From Chamaelirium japonicum (taxonomy: Eukaryota; Streptophyta; Magnoliopsida; Liliales; Melanthiaceae): a stretch of 64,000 nt of DNA. The notes below the pieces were generated by a model. The model searched no databases. It was not told the DNA's origin and saw only the letters and a list, made by a program, of their open reading frames with translations. Location: positions 1,674,001 to 1,738,000 of the forward strand of contig CANTAL010000021.1 in NCBI GenBank assembly GCA_947650365.1, in the 5' to 3' direction. Below, piece after piece: positions 47,001 through 59,420 of the stretch; the stretch's first letter is position 1, and each line of letters opens with the position of its first letter. The position numbers and the translations under genes were made by a program.

Positions 47001-47830
47001 AGAGTTTTGGAATTTAGATTCCTTCTTACTTCATACCTATACCCGTGATGAATGGACTAGAGCATGACTTCTTCTCTATTCTCTCTTCGTTTATCTCTCC
47101 GTTCTCTTCTCTCTTCTTCTCTCTTCTCACAACACATTATCAGCACGAACATGTCGAGCCCAGCCGACCAATCGTAAGAAAACGGAGAAAGAAACAAAGA
47201 CAGAAGAGAGAAGAAGAGGGAGAAGAAAAGAGAAGAGAATTGAGAGATAAATGAAGAGAGAAGAGAGAAGAAGCCCTACTCCAGTCCATTGGCTACGAGT
47301 ATAGGTGTGAATTAAGTAGGAATATAAATTTTAAAACTCTACTTCTTAATATTTATACGACTCCTTTATGGTGGGGCATGTTTGACGGGTCTCTCTTTTT
47401 CCTATCTCTCAACACATTATCCGCACGAATATATCGAGCCCATCCGACCAGTCCCAAGAAAACGGAGAGAGAAACGACGATAGAAGTAGAGTTTTTGAAT
47501 TTAGATTTGTTCTTACTTCATACCTATACCCATGGCCAATGGACTAGAGAAGGACTTCTTCTCTCTTCATTTATCTCTCTGTTCTCTTCTCTTTTTTTTT
47601 CTTTCTTCTATGCAGTTTTGGACTGGAGCAGGAATTCTTCTCCCTTCTATCTTCGTTTATTTCTTCGTTCTCTTCTCTCTTCTGTCTTTGTTTCTCTCTT
47701 CATTTTCTTGTGACTGGTCGGTTGGGATCGATATGTTCGTACTGATAACGTGTTGTGAGATGGGAGAGAGAAAGAGCCGTCAAATATGCCCTACCCTAAA
47801 AGGGTCGTATAAATATTGAGAAGTGGAGTT
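44051..47830. repeat. Higher-order unit Y2 (about 3.75 kb)
   Basis: Direct tandem copy of Y1 at an offset of about 3.70-3.77 kb: GAATTATTTAACGGCTGGG (44206), CCTACCCTTTATATT (44286), GATCCAACGGTGG (44363), GTTATCAGATTCTTTCTTA (44969), AAGTAATGCTTATGTCC (45522), TTCCTTCTAACTT (45850), GAGCACCGTCAAATG (46490), plus leader CCTTTATGG (47364), TTCTATGCAGTTTTGGACTGG (47606). A small private duplication of GGCTATACCCGTGGCC lies near 45285. Confidence 0.8.
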
Positions 47831-49980
47831 TTGGAATTTAGATTCCTTCTTACTTTACAGCTATACCTATAGCCAATGGACTGGAATAGGACTTCTTCTC
47901 TTATCTCTCTTTGTTTAACTCTTTATTTTCTTTTCTCTTCTTCTTTCTCTTTTGTCTTCGTTTCTGTCTTTGTTTCCTTGTGTCTGGTCAACTGGGCTCG
48001 ATATGTTCGTATTGATATTATGTTATGAGAAGAGAGAAGAGAATAAAGAGATAAACAAAGAAAGAAGAGAGAAAAAGTCATACTCTATGTTATTTAAATA
48101 ATATATTATTGTGAAAAAAACAAAGAGAGAAACAATGACAGAAGAAAAAGAAGAAGAGAGAAGATAACGAAGAGACAAACAAAAAGGGAAAAGAGAAGAA
48201 GTCCTGCTCCAGTCCATTGGCCACGAGTATAGGTGTAAAGTAAGAACGAATCTAAATTCTAAATCTCTACTTCTCAATATTTATGTGACCTCTTTAGGTT
48301 AGGGCATGTTTGACGGCTCTCTTATTCTCCCATCTCATAATACTTATTATATAAATAATATACGACACCTTTAGAGTGGGGCATATTAGACGACTCTCTT
48401 TTTCTCCCATCTTATAATATGCTATCAGCATGAATATGTCAAGCCCAACGACCAGTCATAAGAAAACGGAGATAGAAACAAAGACAGAAGAGAGAAGAGA
48501 ATATAGAGATAAAAGAAGAGAGAAGAGAGATGAAGTCCTACTCCAGTCCATTAACCACGAGTATAGGTATGAAGTAAGAAGAAATCTAAATTCCAAAACT
48601 CCACTTCTGTCTTTGTTTCTCTTTCCATTTTCTTGTGACTGGTCAGCTGGGCTCAACATGTTCGTGCTAATAATGTGTTGTGAGATGGGAGAAATAGAGA
48701 GCCGTCAAACGAGCCCCACCCTAAAGGGGTCGTATAAATATTGAAAAGTAGAGTTTTATAATTTAGATTTCTTCTTATTTCACACCTATACCTATGGCCA
48801 ATGGACTTGAGTAGGACTTTTTCTCTTTTCTCTCTTCATTTATCTCTCTGTTCTCTTCTATCTTCTTCTGTCTTCTCTCTTCGTTTATCTCTCCGTTCTC
48901 TTCTCTCTTCTCTCACTCTTTTATCTTCGTTTCTCTTTCTGTTTTCATGTGACAGGTCGGGTGGGCTCGATATATTCATGTTGATAATGTATTTTGAGAT
49001 GGAAGAAGGAGAAAGCCATTAAACATGCCACACCCTAAAGGGGTTGTATATTATTTATAGCGTAAGCTAACTTAGGGCCTAAGAAATCTATGAGAAAGAG
49101 AAACGAAGACAGAAGAGAGAAGAAAACGTAGAGAGAAACAAAGATAGAAGAGAAAGAAGAAGAGAGAAGAGAACAAAGACATAAACGAAGAGAGAAGAAA
49201 GAAGAAGTCTTGCTCTAGTCCATTCGCCACCGGTATAGGTGTGAAGTAAGAAAGAATCTAAATTCCAAAACTCCACTTCTCAATAGTATCATCTCAATGT
49301 TATTATGATTATCATAGTAATGTTACTATAATTATTTATTTAATTATTAAATAATTTAATAATTCGATAGTTTAATAATTAAGTTTTTAGTAAAATAATT
49401 AATTATTTTAATTATCTAATTATCTAGTTATTTAATTATTTTTTTAATATTAAAAATATAAAGTAAACTAATTTAAATAAATATTAAGAAATAAGAGAGA
49501 AGAAGTCCTGATCCAGTCCATTCATCATGGGTATAGGTATGAAGTAAGTAGGAATCTAAATTCCAAAACTCCACAGAAAATATAGAAGAAGAGAGAAGAG
49601 AATAGAGGGATAAATGAAGAAAGAAGACGTCATGCTCCAGTCCATTAGCCATGAATATAGGTATGATGTAAGAAAGAATCTAAATTTCAAAAACTCCACT
49701 TTGCAATAGTTTATTTTATTTAGATATTTCAATAACTATTTATACTATAATAATTATATTTAATTAATTATTTTACTAAAAACTTAATTATTAAATTATT
49801 TAAAATATTTAATAACTAAATAAATAATTAATTTAATTAAAAAATTATTGTAATATTACTGTGATAATCATAATAACGTCGAGATGATACTATTACGAAG
49901 TGGAGTTTTGGAATTTAGATTTCTTCTTACTTCACACCTATACCCGTGGCCAATGGACTGGAGCAGGACTTCTTCTTTCT
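47831..49980. repeat. Higher-order unit X' (partner 36600-38750)
   Basis: Follows Y2 as X follows Y0, which indicates that a larger Y-X block was duplicated. All joints of X recur in order, including the two inward A+T islands at 49290-49490 and 49700-49880. Homology to the X-Y' continuation fades near 50065. Confidence 0.75.
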
Positions 49981-51760
49981 TCTCTCTTCATTTATTTTTT
50001 CGTTCTCTTCTCTCTTCTTCTCTCTCTTCTTCTCTCTCTTCTGTCTTTGTTTCTCTCTTTGTTTTTTTTCTTTTCTTCTCTCTCTTCTGTGGACTTTTGG
50101 AATTTAGATTCCTTCCTACTTCATATCTATACCTATGGCCAATTAACTAGAGCAGGACTTCTTCTCTCTTCTCTCTTTATTTATCTCTTCAGTCTCTTCT
50201 CTCTTCTTCTCTCTCGTCTGTGGAGTTTTGGAATTTAGATTCCTTCTTACTTCACGCCTATACCCGTGGCGAATGGACTAGAGCAGGACTTCTTCTCTCT
50301 TCTCTCTCAATATTTATTTAATTAGTTTACTTTATATTGTTAATACTAAAAAAATAATTAAATAACTAGTTAATTAATTTTTTAAATAAATTTAAATTAT
50401 TTAAATTTCTCTTATATTATTTATTAAATTAAATTATTAATAATGTGTTTAATAAATTTCATTTAATTTAAGCTTGGCTTATTTATGTCTCCGTTCTCTT
50501 CTTTTTTTCTTTCATCTCACAACACGTTAACAGCACGAATATGTCGAGCCCAACTGACCAGTCGTAAGAAAAAGAGAGAGAAATTAAGACAGAAGTGGAC
50601 TTTTGGAATTTAGATTCCTTTTTACTTCATACCTATACCCGTGGCCAATGGAATAGAATAGGACTTCTTCTCTCTTCTATCTTTATTTATCTCTCGGTTC
50701 TCTTCTTTTTTCTTTTTTCTTTTTTTCTTTTCTGTCTTCGTTTCTGTCTTCATTTTCTTTTCTCTCTTCTTCTCTCTCTTCTATGGAGTTTTGGAATTTA
50801 GATTCCTTCTTACTTTATACCTATATCGGTGTGAAGTATAGGTGTAAAGTAAGAAGGAATTTAAATTCCAAAATTACACTTCTGTCTTCGTTTCTCTCTC
50901 TGTTTTCTTGTGACTAGTCGGCTGGGCATGATATATTAGTACTGATAACGTGTTGTGAGATGTGAGAAAGAGAGAGCCGTCAAACATGTGCCACTATAAA
51001 AGGGTCATATAAATACTAAGGAGTGAAGTTTTGGAATTTAGATTCCTTCTTACTTCTCTCTTCTCTCTTCTTCTCTCTTCTCATAATACATTATCTGCAC
51101 AAACATGTTGAGCCCAGCCGACCAATCACAAGAAAACAGAGAAAGAAACGAAGATAGAAGAGAAAGAAGAAAAGAGAAGAGAACAGAGAGATAATCGAAG
51201 ATAGAAGAGAAAAGAAGTCCTATTCGAGTCCATTCTCTATGGGTTTAGGTGTGAAGTAAGAAAGAATATAAATTTCAAAACTCTACTTCTATCTTTGTTT
51301 CTTTCCCTGTTTTCATCTGACTGGTCGACTCGGCTTAACATGTTCGCGCTGATAACATATTCTGAGATAGGAGAAAGAGAGAGCTATCAAACGTGCCCCA
51401 CTCTAAAGGAGTCATATATTATTTATAGGGTAAGATTACTTAGGGCCTAAGCAATCTATAGGAAACCCTAATCCATAAGAGAGATCCGACGGTGGATAGC
51501 CATCTTTCATACTTCATACCTATACCCGTGGCGAATGGACTGGTGCAAGACTTCTTCTTTCTTCTATCTTTGTTTATCTCTCTGTTCTCTTCTGTCTTCT
51601 TCTCTCTTTTCTGTCTTCGTTTATCTCTCCATTCTCTTTTCTCTTCTGCTATCTCTTCTGTCTTTGTTTCTCTCTCTATTTTCTTGTGAATAGTCAATTG
51701 GGCTTGACATATTCGTGCTAATAACGTATTGTGAGGTGGGAGAAAGCGAGAAGAGAACGA
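49981..51760. repeat. Repeat block, mostly minus
   Basis: Four minus tail/body pieces to 50300, three joined through CTTCTGTGGA-type deletions. An A+T stretch at 50310-50480 lacks the standard borders. Then plus primer box near 50525, inverted joint near 50595, a stuttered tail GGTGTGAAGTATAGGTGTAA near 50828, minus leader near 50990, plus unit 51085-51290, and a minus promoter at 51405-51505 with extended U3 (GATCCGACGGTGGATAGCC). Confidence 0.7.
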
Positions 51761-52080
51761 AGATATAAATATAGAGAGAATTGTTAAATATTAAATTATC
51801 TTATAATACGTCATCAGCACGAAAATGTCATTGAGAGAAGAAAGAAGAGAGAAGAAGTCCTGCAATCAATTAATCGGAATTTAAATCTCTCTTAGAAATA
51901 ACATTCATACCTAATCCATATTTAAATCTCTCCTACCTGTAATCAATTAAATATAGGTCTTTTTTCTTCTACTTCTATTCGTTCACCTCAATATTATAAT
52001 TAGTTAAATAATCATATATCATAATAATGTTACTATAATTTTTTTAATTAAATTAATCATTATATTAAAAAAAAAAGAGA
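51761..52080. other. Segment largely unlike the repeat family
   Basis: From about 51860 to 52000 I find no match to the family modules. It holds two related pieces, GCAATCAATTAATCGG and GTAATCAATTAAATATAGG, and two TTTAAATCTCTC words about 50 bp apart, so it may contain an old short direct repeat. It is flanked by a lone primer box (CATCAGCACGAAAATG near 51814) and by island border sequence (TTACTATAATTTTTTT near 52030). No coding frame or RNA gene is recognised. Confidence 0.5.
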
Positions 52081-52489
52081 AGAGAATTTAATATGATAAT
52101 CATAATAATGTTGAGATGATACTATTGAGAAGTGGAGTTTTGGAATTTAGATTCCTTCTTACTTCACACCTATACCCGTGGCCAATGGACTAGAGCAGAA
52201 CTTCTTCTTTCTTCTCTCTTTGTTTATCTTTCCGTTCTATTCTCTCTTCTTTTATCTCTTCTGTCTTCATTTTTTTCTCTGTTTTCTTGTGACTGGTCGG
52301 CTGGGCTCGACAAGTTCATGCTGATAACGCATTGTGAGATCGGAGATTGCTTATTTATTTTAGTTATTTTATTTATTTTAATTAATATTTTCTAAATAAA
52401 ATTATATAATTAATTCTCTCAATTAGTAAGCTTACCCTATAAATAGACTGGAGCAGGACTTCTCCTCTCTTCACTCTTCATTTATAATT
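52081..52489 (-). repeat. Minus unit and truncated promoter
   Basis: Island border, tail and full minus body from 52095 with a reverse primer box near 52317, then the start of the A+T module (GATTGCTTATTTATTTTAG). A plus TATA piece (AAGCTTACCCTATAAATAG near 52428) fuses directly to a minus tail fragment, ending near 52490. Confidence 0.65.
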
Positions 52490-53225
52490 TAATTAAAAAT
52501 GTATCATCTCAATGTTATTATGATTATCATAGTAATATTACTATAATTTTTTTAATTAAATTTATTTATTTATTTATTTTTAAATAATTTAAATAATTAA
52601 ATAATTTAATTATTAAGTTTTTAGTAAAATAAATAATTTATTTAATATTAAATAAATGATTAATTTAAATCATATACGAAGAAATATTATAGAAACCCTA
52701 TTTATTAAATTATCATAGTTTAATTTTTTTAAATTATAGTAACATTACTATGATAATCATTATTTCTTTAATTACTTATTTTTTTAAATATTTATTCAAT
52801 TTATTAATAAATTAGTTATTCAATAAGTAAATAATCTATTTAATATATTTCTTCTCTAAATAAATTTTTAAATATTTAAATAAATAAATTATTATTTAAT
52901 TAATTAAAAATAATTAATAATTAATAAAATAAAGTAGTAAAATAAATTAATAAATTAATTATATAATTAAATCATTATTTCTTTATTTAATAATTTAAAC
53001 AATTAAATAGTTACCTAATTAAATTATTTAATAATATAATCATAATAAATAAATAATATAATTAATTTAATTTAATAACTAGATAATTTAATAATTAAAT
53101 ATATTTATTATTTTATTAAAAACTCAATTATTTAAATTATTAAATTAATTTAAATATTTTAAAATTAAATAAATAATTAATTTAATTAAAAAAATTATAG
53201 TAACATTACTATGATAATCATAATA
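52490..53225. repeat. Palindromic A+T island
   Basis: The left edge has the plus border (GTATCATCTCAATG, 52501) and the right edge the minus border (ATGATAATCATAATAACG, 53209). Border-proximal A/T sequence on the two sides is complementary, so the block is an imperfect palindrome of about 0.7 kb, with a break near 52670-52750 where AAACCCTATTTATTAAATT occurs. No gene seen. Confidence 0.65.
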
Positions 53226-53560
53226 ACGTAAAGATGACTGGTCAGCCTTAATTATTTATAGGGTAAGCTTACTTAGGGCCTAAGCAATCTATGGGAAATC
53301 CTAAACAATGGGAGAGCTTCGACGATAGATAGTGATCCGATAATTAGAGAGAGAAGACGTCCTGCTCTAGTCCATTCACCACGGGTATAGGTGTGAAGTA
53401 AGAAAGATGGCTGTCCACCGTCGGATCTCTCCTATGGATTAGGGTTTCCCATAGATTATTTAGGCCCTAAGTAAGATTACCCTATAAATAATATATTATT
53501 ATTTTAGAGTGGGGCATGTTTGACGACTCTCTCTTTCTCCACACCATAACACGTTATTAG
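52850..53560. repeat. Direct duplication, copy 1 (partner 54225-54970)
   Basis: A+T sequence, minus promoter end (53250-53335), short plus body, and a divergent plus promoter (53405-53500). The flip CGATAGATAGTGATCCGATAA near 53322 matches ATCCGATAATTAGAAAG near 54724 in the partner, at an offset of about 1.39 kb. Confidence 0.65.
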
Positions 53561-54224
53561 TATGAACATGTTGAGCCCAACCGACCAGTCGCAAGAAAAC
53601 GGAGAGAGAAACGAAGACAAAAGAGCGAGAAGAAGAGATAAGACAACGGAGAGATAAATAAAGAGAGAAGAGAGAAGAAGTCCTGCTTCAGTTCATTAGC
53701 TACGGGTATCGATATGAAGTAAGAAGGAATCTAAATTCTAAAACTCCTCAGAAGAGAGAGAAGAAGAGAGAAGAGAACGGAGAGATAAATGAAAAAAGGA
53801 GAAAGAAGAAGTCCTGCTCCAGTCTATTGGCCACATATATAGGTGTGAAGTAAGAAAGGAATCTGATTAGGGTAGGGTATATTTAACGGCTCTCTCTTTC
53901 TCTCATCTCACAACACATTATCAGCACGAATATGTCAAGCCTAGCTGACTAGTCACTAGAAAACGGATAGAGAAACAAAGAGAGAAGAGAGAAGAAGTTC
54001 TGCTCTAGTCTATTAGCCACGGGTATAGGTGTGAAGTAGTGTGAAGTAAGAAGGAGTCTAAATTCCAAAACTCAACTTCTCAATAAATAATATTGGACCC
54101 CTTTAGGGTGGGGCACGTTTGACCACTCTCTTTTTTTTAAGCATAAACTTGAAATAATTAATATTTTTATAAATTTTCTTTAGGGTGGGCACTATTATTT
54201 ATCTCTATGTTTTCTCACTCCGTT
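53561..54224 (+). repeat. Plus-orientation units and leader remnant
   Basis: Bodies after primer boxes near 53548 and 53915, with a direct joint at ACTCCTCAGAAGAGAG near 53742 and the deletion joint GAATCTGATTAGGGTAGGG near 53868, which matches 25390. The tail stutters at GTGTGAAGTAGTGTGAAG (54030). A leader without U3 near 54090 runs into A+T sequence carrying a stray CTTTAGGGTGGGC near 54179. Confidence 0.65.
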
Positions 54225-54970
54225 TAAATAATTAACTAATTATTTAATTATTTAAAAATAAGATAATAATTAAAGAAATAACTAATAAAATAAATTAATA
54301 AATTAATTATATAATTAAATCATTATTTCTTTATTCAATAATTTAAATAATTAAATAGTTACCAAATTTAATTATTTAATAAAAAAATAATAATAAATAT
54401 ATAAAATAATAAATTTAATTAAATAATTAGATAATTAATTAAATTATTTATTTTAATAAAAACTTAATTATTAAATTATTTAAATTAATTAATAATTAAA
54501 TAAAATTTTAATTTAATTTAAAAATCTATAGTAATATTAATATGATAATCATAATAACGTTGAGATGATACTATTGAGAAGTGGAGTTTTTGAATTTAGA
54601 TTCTTTCTTACTTCATACCTATACCCGTGGCCAATGGACTAAAATATGACTTCTTCTTACTTAGGGCCTAAGCAATCTATGCGAAACCCTAATCAATGGG
54701 AAAGATCCGATGGTAGACAGCTATCCGATAATTAGAAAGAGAAGAACAGAGAAGAGAGAATAAGTCTAGCTCCAATCCATTCGCCATGGGTATAGGTGTG
54801 AAGTAAGAATAATGGTTGTCCACCATCGGATCTCTCCTATGGATTAGGGTTTTCTATAGATTACTTAGGCCTTAAGTAAGCTTACCCTATAAATAATAAA
54901 TTATCCCTTTAGGGTGGAGCATATTTGACGGTTCTTTCTTTCTCCTATTTCACAACACGTTATCAGTACG
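54225..54970. repeat. Direct duplication, copy 2 (partner 52850-53560)
   Basis: About 320 bp of island sequence aligned with 52850-53215, then border, a minus tail (54580-54660), minus promoter end, a short plus body and a plus promoter (54825-54900) leading to a primer box near 54957. Confidence 0.65.
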
Positions 54971-56770
54971 AACATATCGAGCCCAGCCGACCAGTCGTAA
55001 GAAAACAGAGAGAGAAACGAAGATAGAAGAGAGATAGAAGAAGAGAGAAAAGAATAGAGAGATAAATAAAGAGGGAAGAGAAAAGAAGTCCTACTCTAGT
55101 TCATTGGTCATGGGTATTGGTATGAAGTAAGAAGGAATCTAAATTCCAAAACTCCACAGAAGAGAGAGAAAATAACGAAGAGATAAATGAAGAGAGAAAA
55201 AAGAATAAGTCCTACTCCAGTCCATTGGCCACGAGTATAAGTGTGAAGTAAGAAGGAATCTAAATTCCAAATCTCCATAGAAGAGAGAGAAGAAGAGAGA
55301 TTAAATATGGAGCAGGACTAAAAATAATATTAGTTAAATAATCTTTCCCATTCAGCACGAACATGTCGAGACCAACCGATCAATCACAAGAAAACGGAGA
55401 GAGAAATGAAGACAGAAGAGAGAAAAGAAGAGAGAAGAGAACAGAGAGACAAATGAAGAGAGAAGAGAGAAGAAGTCATGCTCCAGTCTATTCGCCACAG
55501 GTATAAGTGTGAATTAAGAAGGAATCTAAATTCCAAAACTCCAGTTCTCAATAATATAATTAAATATTTCCATTCTCTTCTCTCTTCTTCTCTCTCTTTT
55601 ATTTTCTCTTTTCTCTTTATTTTCTTGCGATTGGTCGTCTGGGCTCGATATGTTCGTACTGATAACATGTTATGAGATGGGAGAAAGAGAGAAAAGAAAA
55701 AAGAGATAAACAAGAAGAGAAGTGAGAAGAAGTCCTGCTTAGGCCCTAAGTAATCTCTAATAGATTAGGATTTGTCATAGATTGCTTAGGCCCTAAGTAA
55801 TCTTACCCAATAAATAATATACCTGTGGCCTCTCCAGTCCATTGGCCATGGGTATAGGTATGAAGTAAAAAGGAATGTAAATTCTAAAACTCCACTTCTT
55901 AATATTTACACGACTCCTTTAGGTGGGCATATTTGATAGCTCTCCCTTTCTCCCATCTCGCAACACGTTATCAACACGAACATGTCGAGCCGAGCCGACC
56001 AGTCATAAGAAAATGGAGAGAGAAATGAAGACATAAGTGGAGTTTTGGAATTTATATTCTTTCTTACTTCATATATATACCCCTGAATAATGGATTGGAG
56101 CATGACTTCTTCTCTCTTTTCTCTCCGTTTATCTCTCCATTCTCTTCTCTCTTCTTTTCTTTCTTCTGTCTTCGTTTTTTTCTCTGTTTTCTTGTGACTG
56201 GTTAGCTAGGCTCGATATGTTCGTGCTGATAACGTGTTGTGAGATTAAAGAAGTATAATAAATAAAGAGATGGTAGAGATCTGATGGGTCGTATAAATAT
56301 TAAGAAGTGGAGTTTTGGAATTTAGTTTTCTTCTTACTTCATAACTATACCCGTGGTGAATGGACAGGACTAGGAGTTCTTCTCTCTTTTCTCTTCGTTT
56401 ATCTCTCCATTCTCTTCTCTCTTCTTTAAAGAATATATGACCCCTTTAGGGTAGGACACGTTTGACGGCTCTTTTCTTCCATCTCAAAACACGTTATCAG
56501 TACGAACATATCGAAGAGAGAAAAGTTCTATAATTAATTAAATATTTATTTAATTAGATTCCATGGGGCTCGATATATTTTTGCTAATAATGTGTTGTAA
56601 GATGGGAGAAAGAGAGAGCCGTCAAATGTGCCCCACCCTTAAAGGGTCGTATATTATTTATAGGGTAAGCTTACTTAGGGCCTAAGCAATCTATGGGAAA
56701 CCCTAATCCACGGGAGAGATCTGATGGTGGGCAGCCATCCGATTGAATGATCTCATAATAGTTGTAATGT
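54971..56770. repeat. Mixed repeat block with duplicated U3 core
   Basis: Plus bodies to 55300, a short unmatched linker (55305-55355), a plus unit with its tail near 55520, a minus body with primer box near 55655, then a plus purine body fused to two copies of GGCCCTAAGTAATCT (55742 and 55789), so the palindrome region is doubled. Plus unit 55830-56037, inverted minus unit to 56235, a minus piece 56300-56425, a plus leader 56435-56515, and a minus leader/promoter 56570-56770. Confidence 0.65.
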
Positions 56771-57304
56771 TTAAAAAAAAAAAATTTTAAAAATATTAAT
56801 TATTTTTCAAGCAAAAAAATTATTTATTTAAATTAATTATTTTACTAAAAACATAATTTATAAATTTTTTGAATTATTAAATAATTTAAACGAAGATAAA
56901 TAAGAGAGAAGAGAGAATAAGTCTTGCTCCAGTCTATTCACCACGGGTATAGGTGCAAAGTAAAAAGGAATCTAAATTCTAAAGCTTCACTTCTCAATAG
57001 TATCATCTCAACGTTACTATAATTATCATAGTAAATTCTCTTCTCTCTTCGTTTTAATTAAACGATTAATTTAATTAAAAAAATTATAGTAGCAACACTC
57101 CACTTAATTATCATAGTAATAAAGTAAAGTGAGAAGAGAGAAGATAATTAAATATTTATTTGATTATTTAATTATTTAACAATTTAATTTATTAAATAAT
57201 TAAATTAATTAAATAATAAGAAGTAAAGGAAGAAGATGAAGCACACTTGAATTTTTTGCTTTAAAAATATTTTAAATTTTTTTTTAAAAAAATATAAAAC
57301 ATTA
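56771..57304. repeat. Fragmented A+T islands around a plus tail
   Basis: A+T sequence 56771-56890, plus body and tail 56890-56995, island hybrid 56997-57100 of the 3310-3420 type (AAATTCTCTTCTCTCTTCG at 57032), then A+T sequence to GGAAGAAGATGAAG (57229) and the U3-proximal run. No gene. Confidence 0.65.
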
Positions 57305-59314
57305 TAACTGTTGTGAGATCGTTCGATCGGATGGCTGTCCATATTCGGACCTCTTCCATGGATTAGGGTTTCTCGTAGATTGCTTAGGTCCTACGTAAGC
57401 TTACCCTATAAATAATATACGACACCTTTAGGGTGGGGCACATTTGACGGTCCTATTTTTCTCCCATCTTACAATATGTTATCAGCACGAACATATCAAG
57501 CCCAGCCAACCAGTCACAAAAAAACAGAGAGAGAAACGAAGACAGAAGAGAGAGAAGAAGAGAGAAAATAACGAAGAGATAAAAGAAGATAGAAGAGAGA
57601 AAAAGTCCTGCTCCAGCCCATTAGCCATAGGTATAAGTGTGAAGGAAGAAGAAATCTAAATTCGAAAACTCTGCTTCTATCTTCGTTTCTCTCTCCGTTT
57701 TCTTACAATTGGTCTGCTAGGCTTGATATGTTCGTGCTGATAACATGTTAAGAGATGGGATAAAGAAATAAGAGAATGGAGAGATAAACGAAGAGAGACG
57801 AGAGAAGAAGTCCTACTCTCTCTAGTTTAAAATAGTTTTTTATCTCTTTTCTATCAATACTTATTTATTTTATTTTATACTATAAGAGAAAGAGAGAAAT
57901 AAAGAAAACGGGGAGAGAAACAAAAGATAACGTGTTATAAGATGGGAGAAAGAGAAAGCCATCAAATATACCCTACCGTAAAAGGGTCATATATTATTTA
58001 TTGGATAAGTAGTATGAGATGGGAGAAAGAGAGAGCCGTTAAATATGCCCTACCCTAAAGGGGTCGAATATTATTTATAGGGTAAGCTTACTTAGGGCTT
58101 AAGAATACTATAGGAAACCCTAATCTATGGGAAAAGAGAAAAGAGAATAGAGAAATTTAATTATATTATTGAGAAGTAAAGTTTTAGAATTTAGATTCCT
58201 TCTTAATTAAACTAGATATATTATCAGTACGAACATATCGAGCCCAGCCGACCAGTTGCAAGAAAACAGAGAGAGAAACAAAGACAGAAATGGAGTTTTG
58301 GAATTTGGATTTTATCTTACTTTACACCTATACCCGTGGCCAATGGACAGGAGCATGACTTCTTCTTTCTTTATTTATATCTCCGTTCTCTTCTCTCTTC
58401 TTCTCTCTCTCCTGTCTTCATTTCTCTCTCCATTTTCTTGCGACTGGTCGGCTGGGCTTGATATGTTGTGCTGATAACGTATTGTGATTTGGGAGAAAGA
58501 GATAGAGCCGTCAAATATGCCCTACCCTAAAGGGGTCATGTATTATTTATAGGGTACGCTTACTTAGAGCCTAAGCAATCTATGGGAAATCCTAATCCAT
58601 AGGAGAAGAGAGAAGAAAACAGAGATATTTAATTATATTATTGAGAAGTAGAGTTTTGGAATTCAGATTCCTTATTACTTTAAACCTATACCCATGGCCA
58701 ATGTACTGGAGCAGAACTTCTCCTCTCTTCATTTATCTCTCTGTTTTCTTTACTTTTCTTCTCTCTCTTCTATGTTTATTTCTCTCTCTGTTTTCTTGTA
58801 ACTAGTCTGCTGGGCTCGATATGCTTATATAGATAATGTGTTGTGAGATGGGAGAAAGAGAGAGCCGTCAAACATGCCCCACCATAAAGGGGTCATATAA
58901 ATATTAACAAGTGGTGTTTTGGAATTTAGATTCATTCTTACTTCAAATCTATACCCGTGGCCAATAGACTGGAGCAGGACTTCTTCTCACTTCAATCTTT
59001 GTTTATCTCTTCGTTATTTTCTTTCTTCTTCTCTCTCTTCTGTCTTTCGTTTCTCTCTCTGTTTTCTTGTGACTAGTCGGTTGGGCTCGATATGTTCGTG
59101 CTGATAATATATTATGAGTTGGGATAAAGAGAGAGTCATCAAACTTGCCCTACCCTAAAGGGGTCGTATATTATTTATAGGGTAAGCTTACTTAGGGCCT
59201 AAGCAATCTATGAGAAACCCGAATCCAAGGGAGAAGAAAAAAGAGAAATGAGAGATTTAATTATATTATTAAGAAGTGGAGTTTTGGAATTTAGATTTCT
59301 TTTTACTTTACACC
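57305..59314. repeat. Plus promoter unit, then long minus run
   Basis: Complete extended U3 and leader at 57305-57475 with TTAGGGTTT near 57363, plus unit to 57670, an inverted minus leader, and a short plus purine body. Positions 57818-57900 (TTTAAAATAGTTTTTTATC onward) match no module. The duplicated leader with TTATTTATTGGATAAGT follows (57930-58090, partner 14265-14425). Minus units continue with primer boxes near 58460, 58830 and 59095 and promoters near 58525-58600 and 59155-59230. Confidence 0.7.
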
Positions 59315-59420
59315 TATACCCGTGGCGAATGGACTGAAGCAGGACTTCTTCTCTCTTCTCTCTTCATTATACCCGTGGCGAATGGACTGAAGCAGGACTT
59401 CTTCTCTCTTCTCTCTTCAT
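59315..59420 (-). repeat. Perfect 53-bp tandem duplication
   Basis: 59315-59367 and 59368-59420 are identical as read, covering TATACCCGTGGCGAATGG to CTCTCTTCAT. Neighbouring family copies differ at many positions, so this is a very recent slippage or unequal exchange event. Confidence 0.9.
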
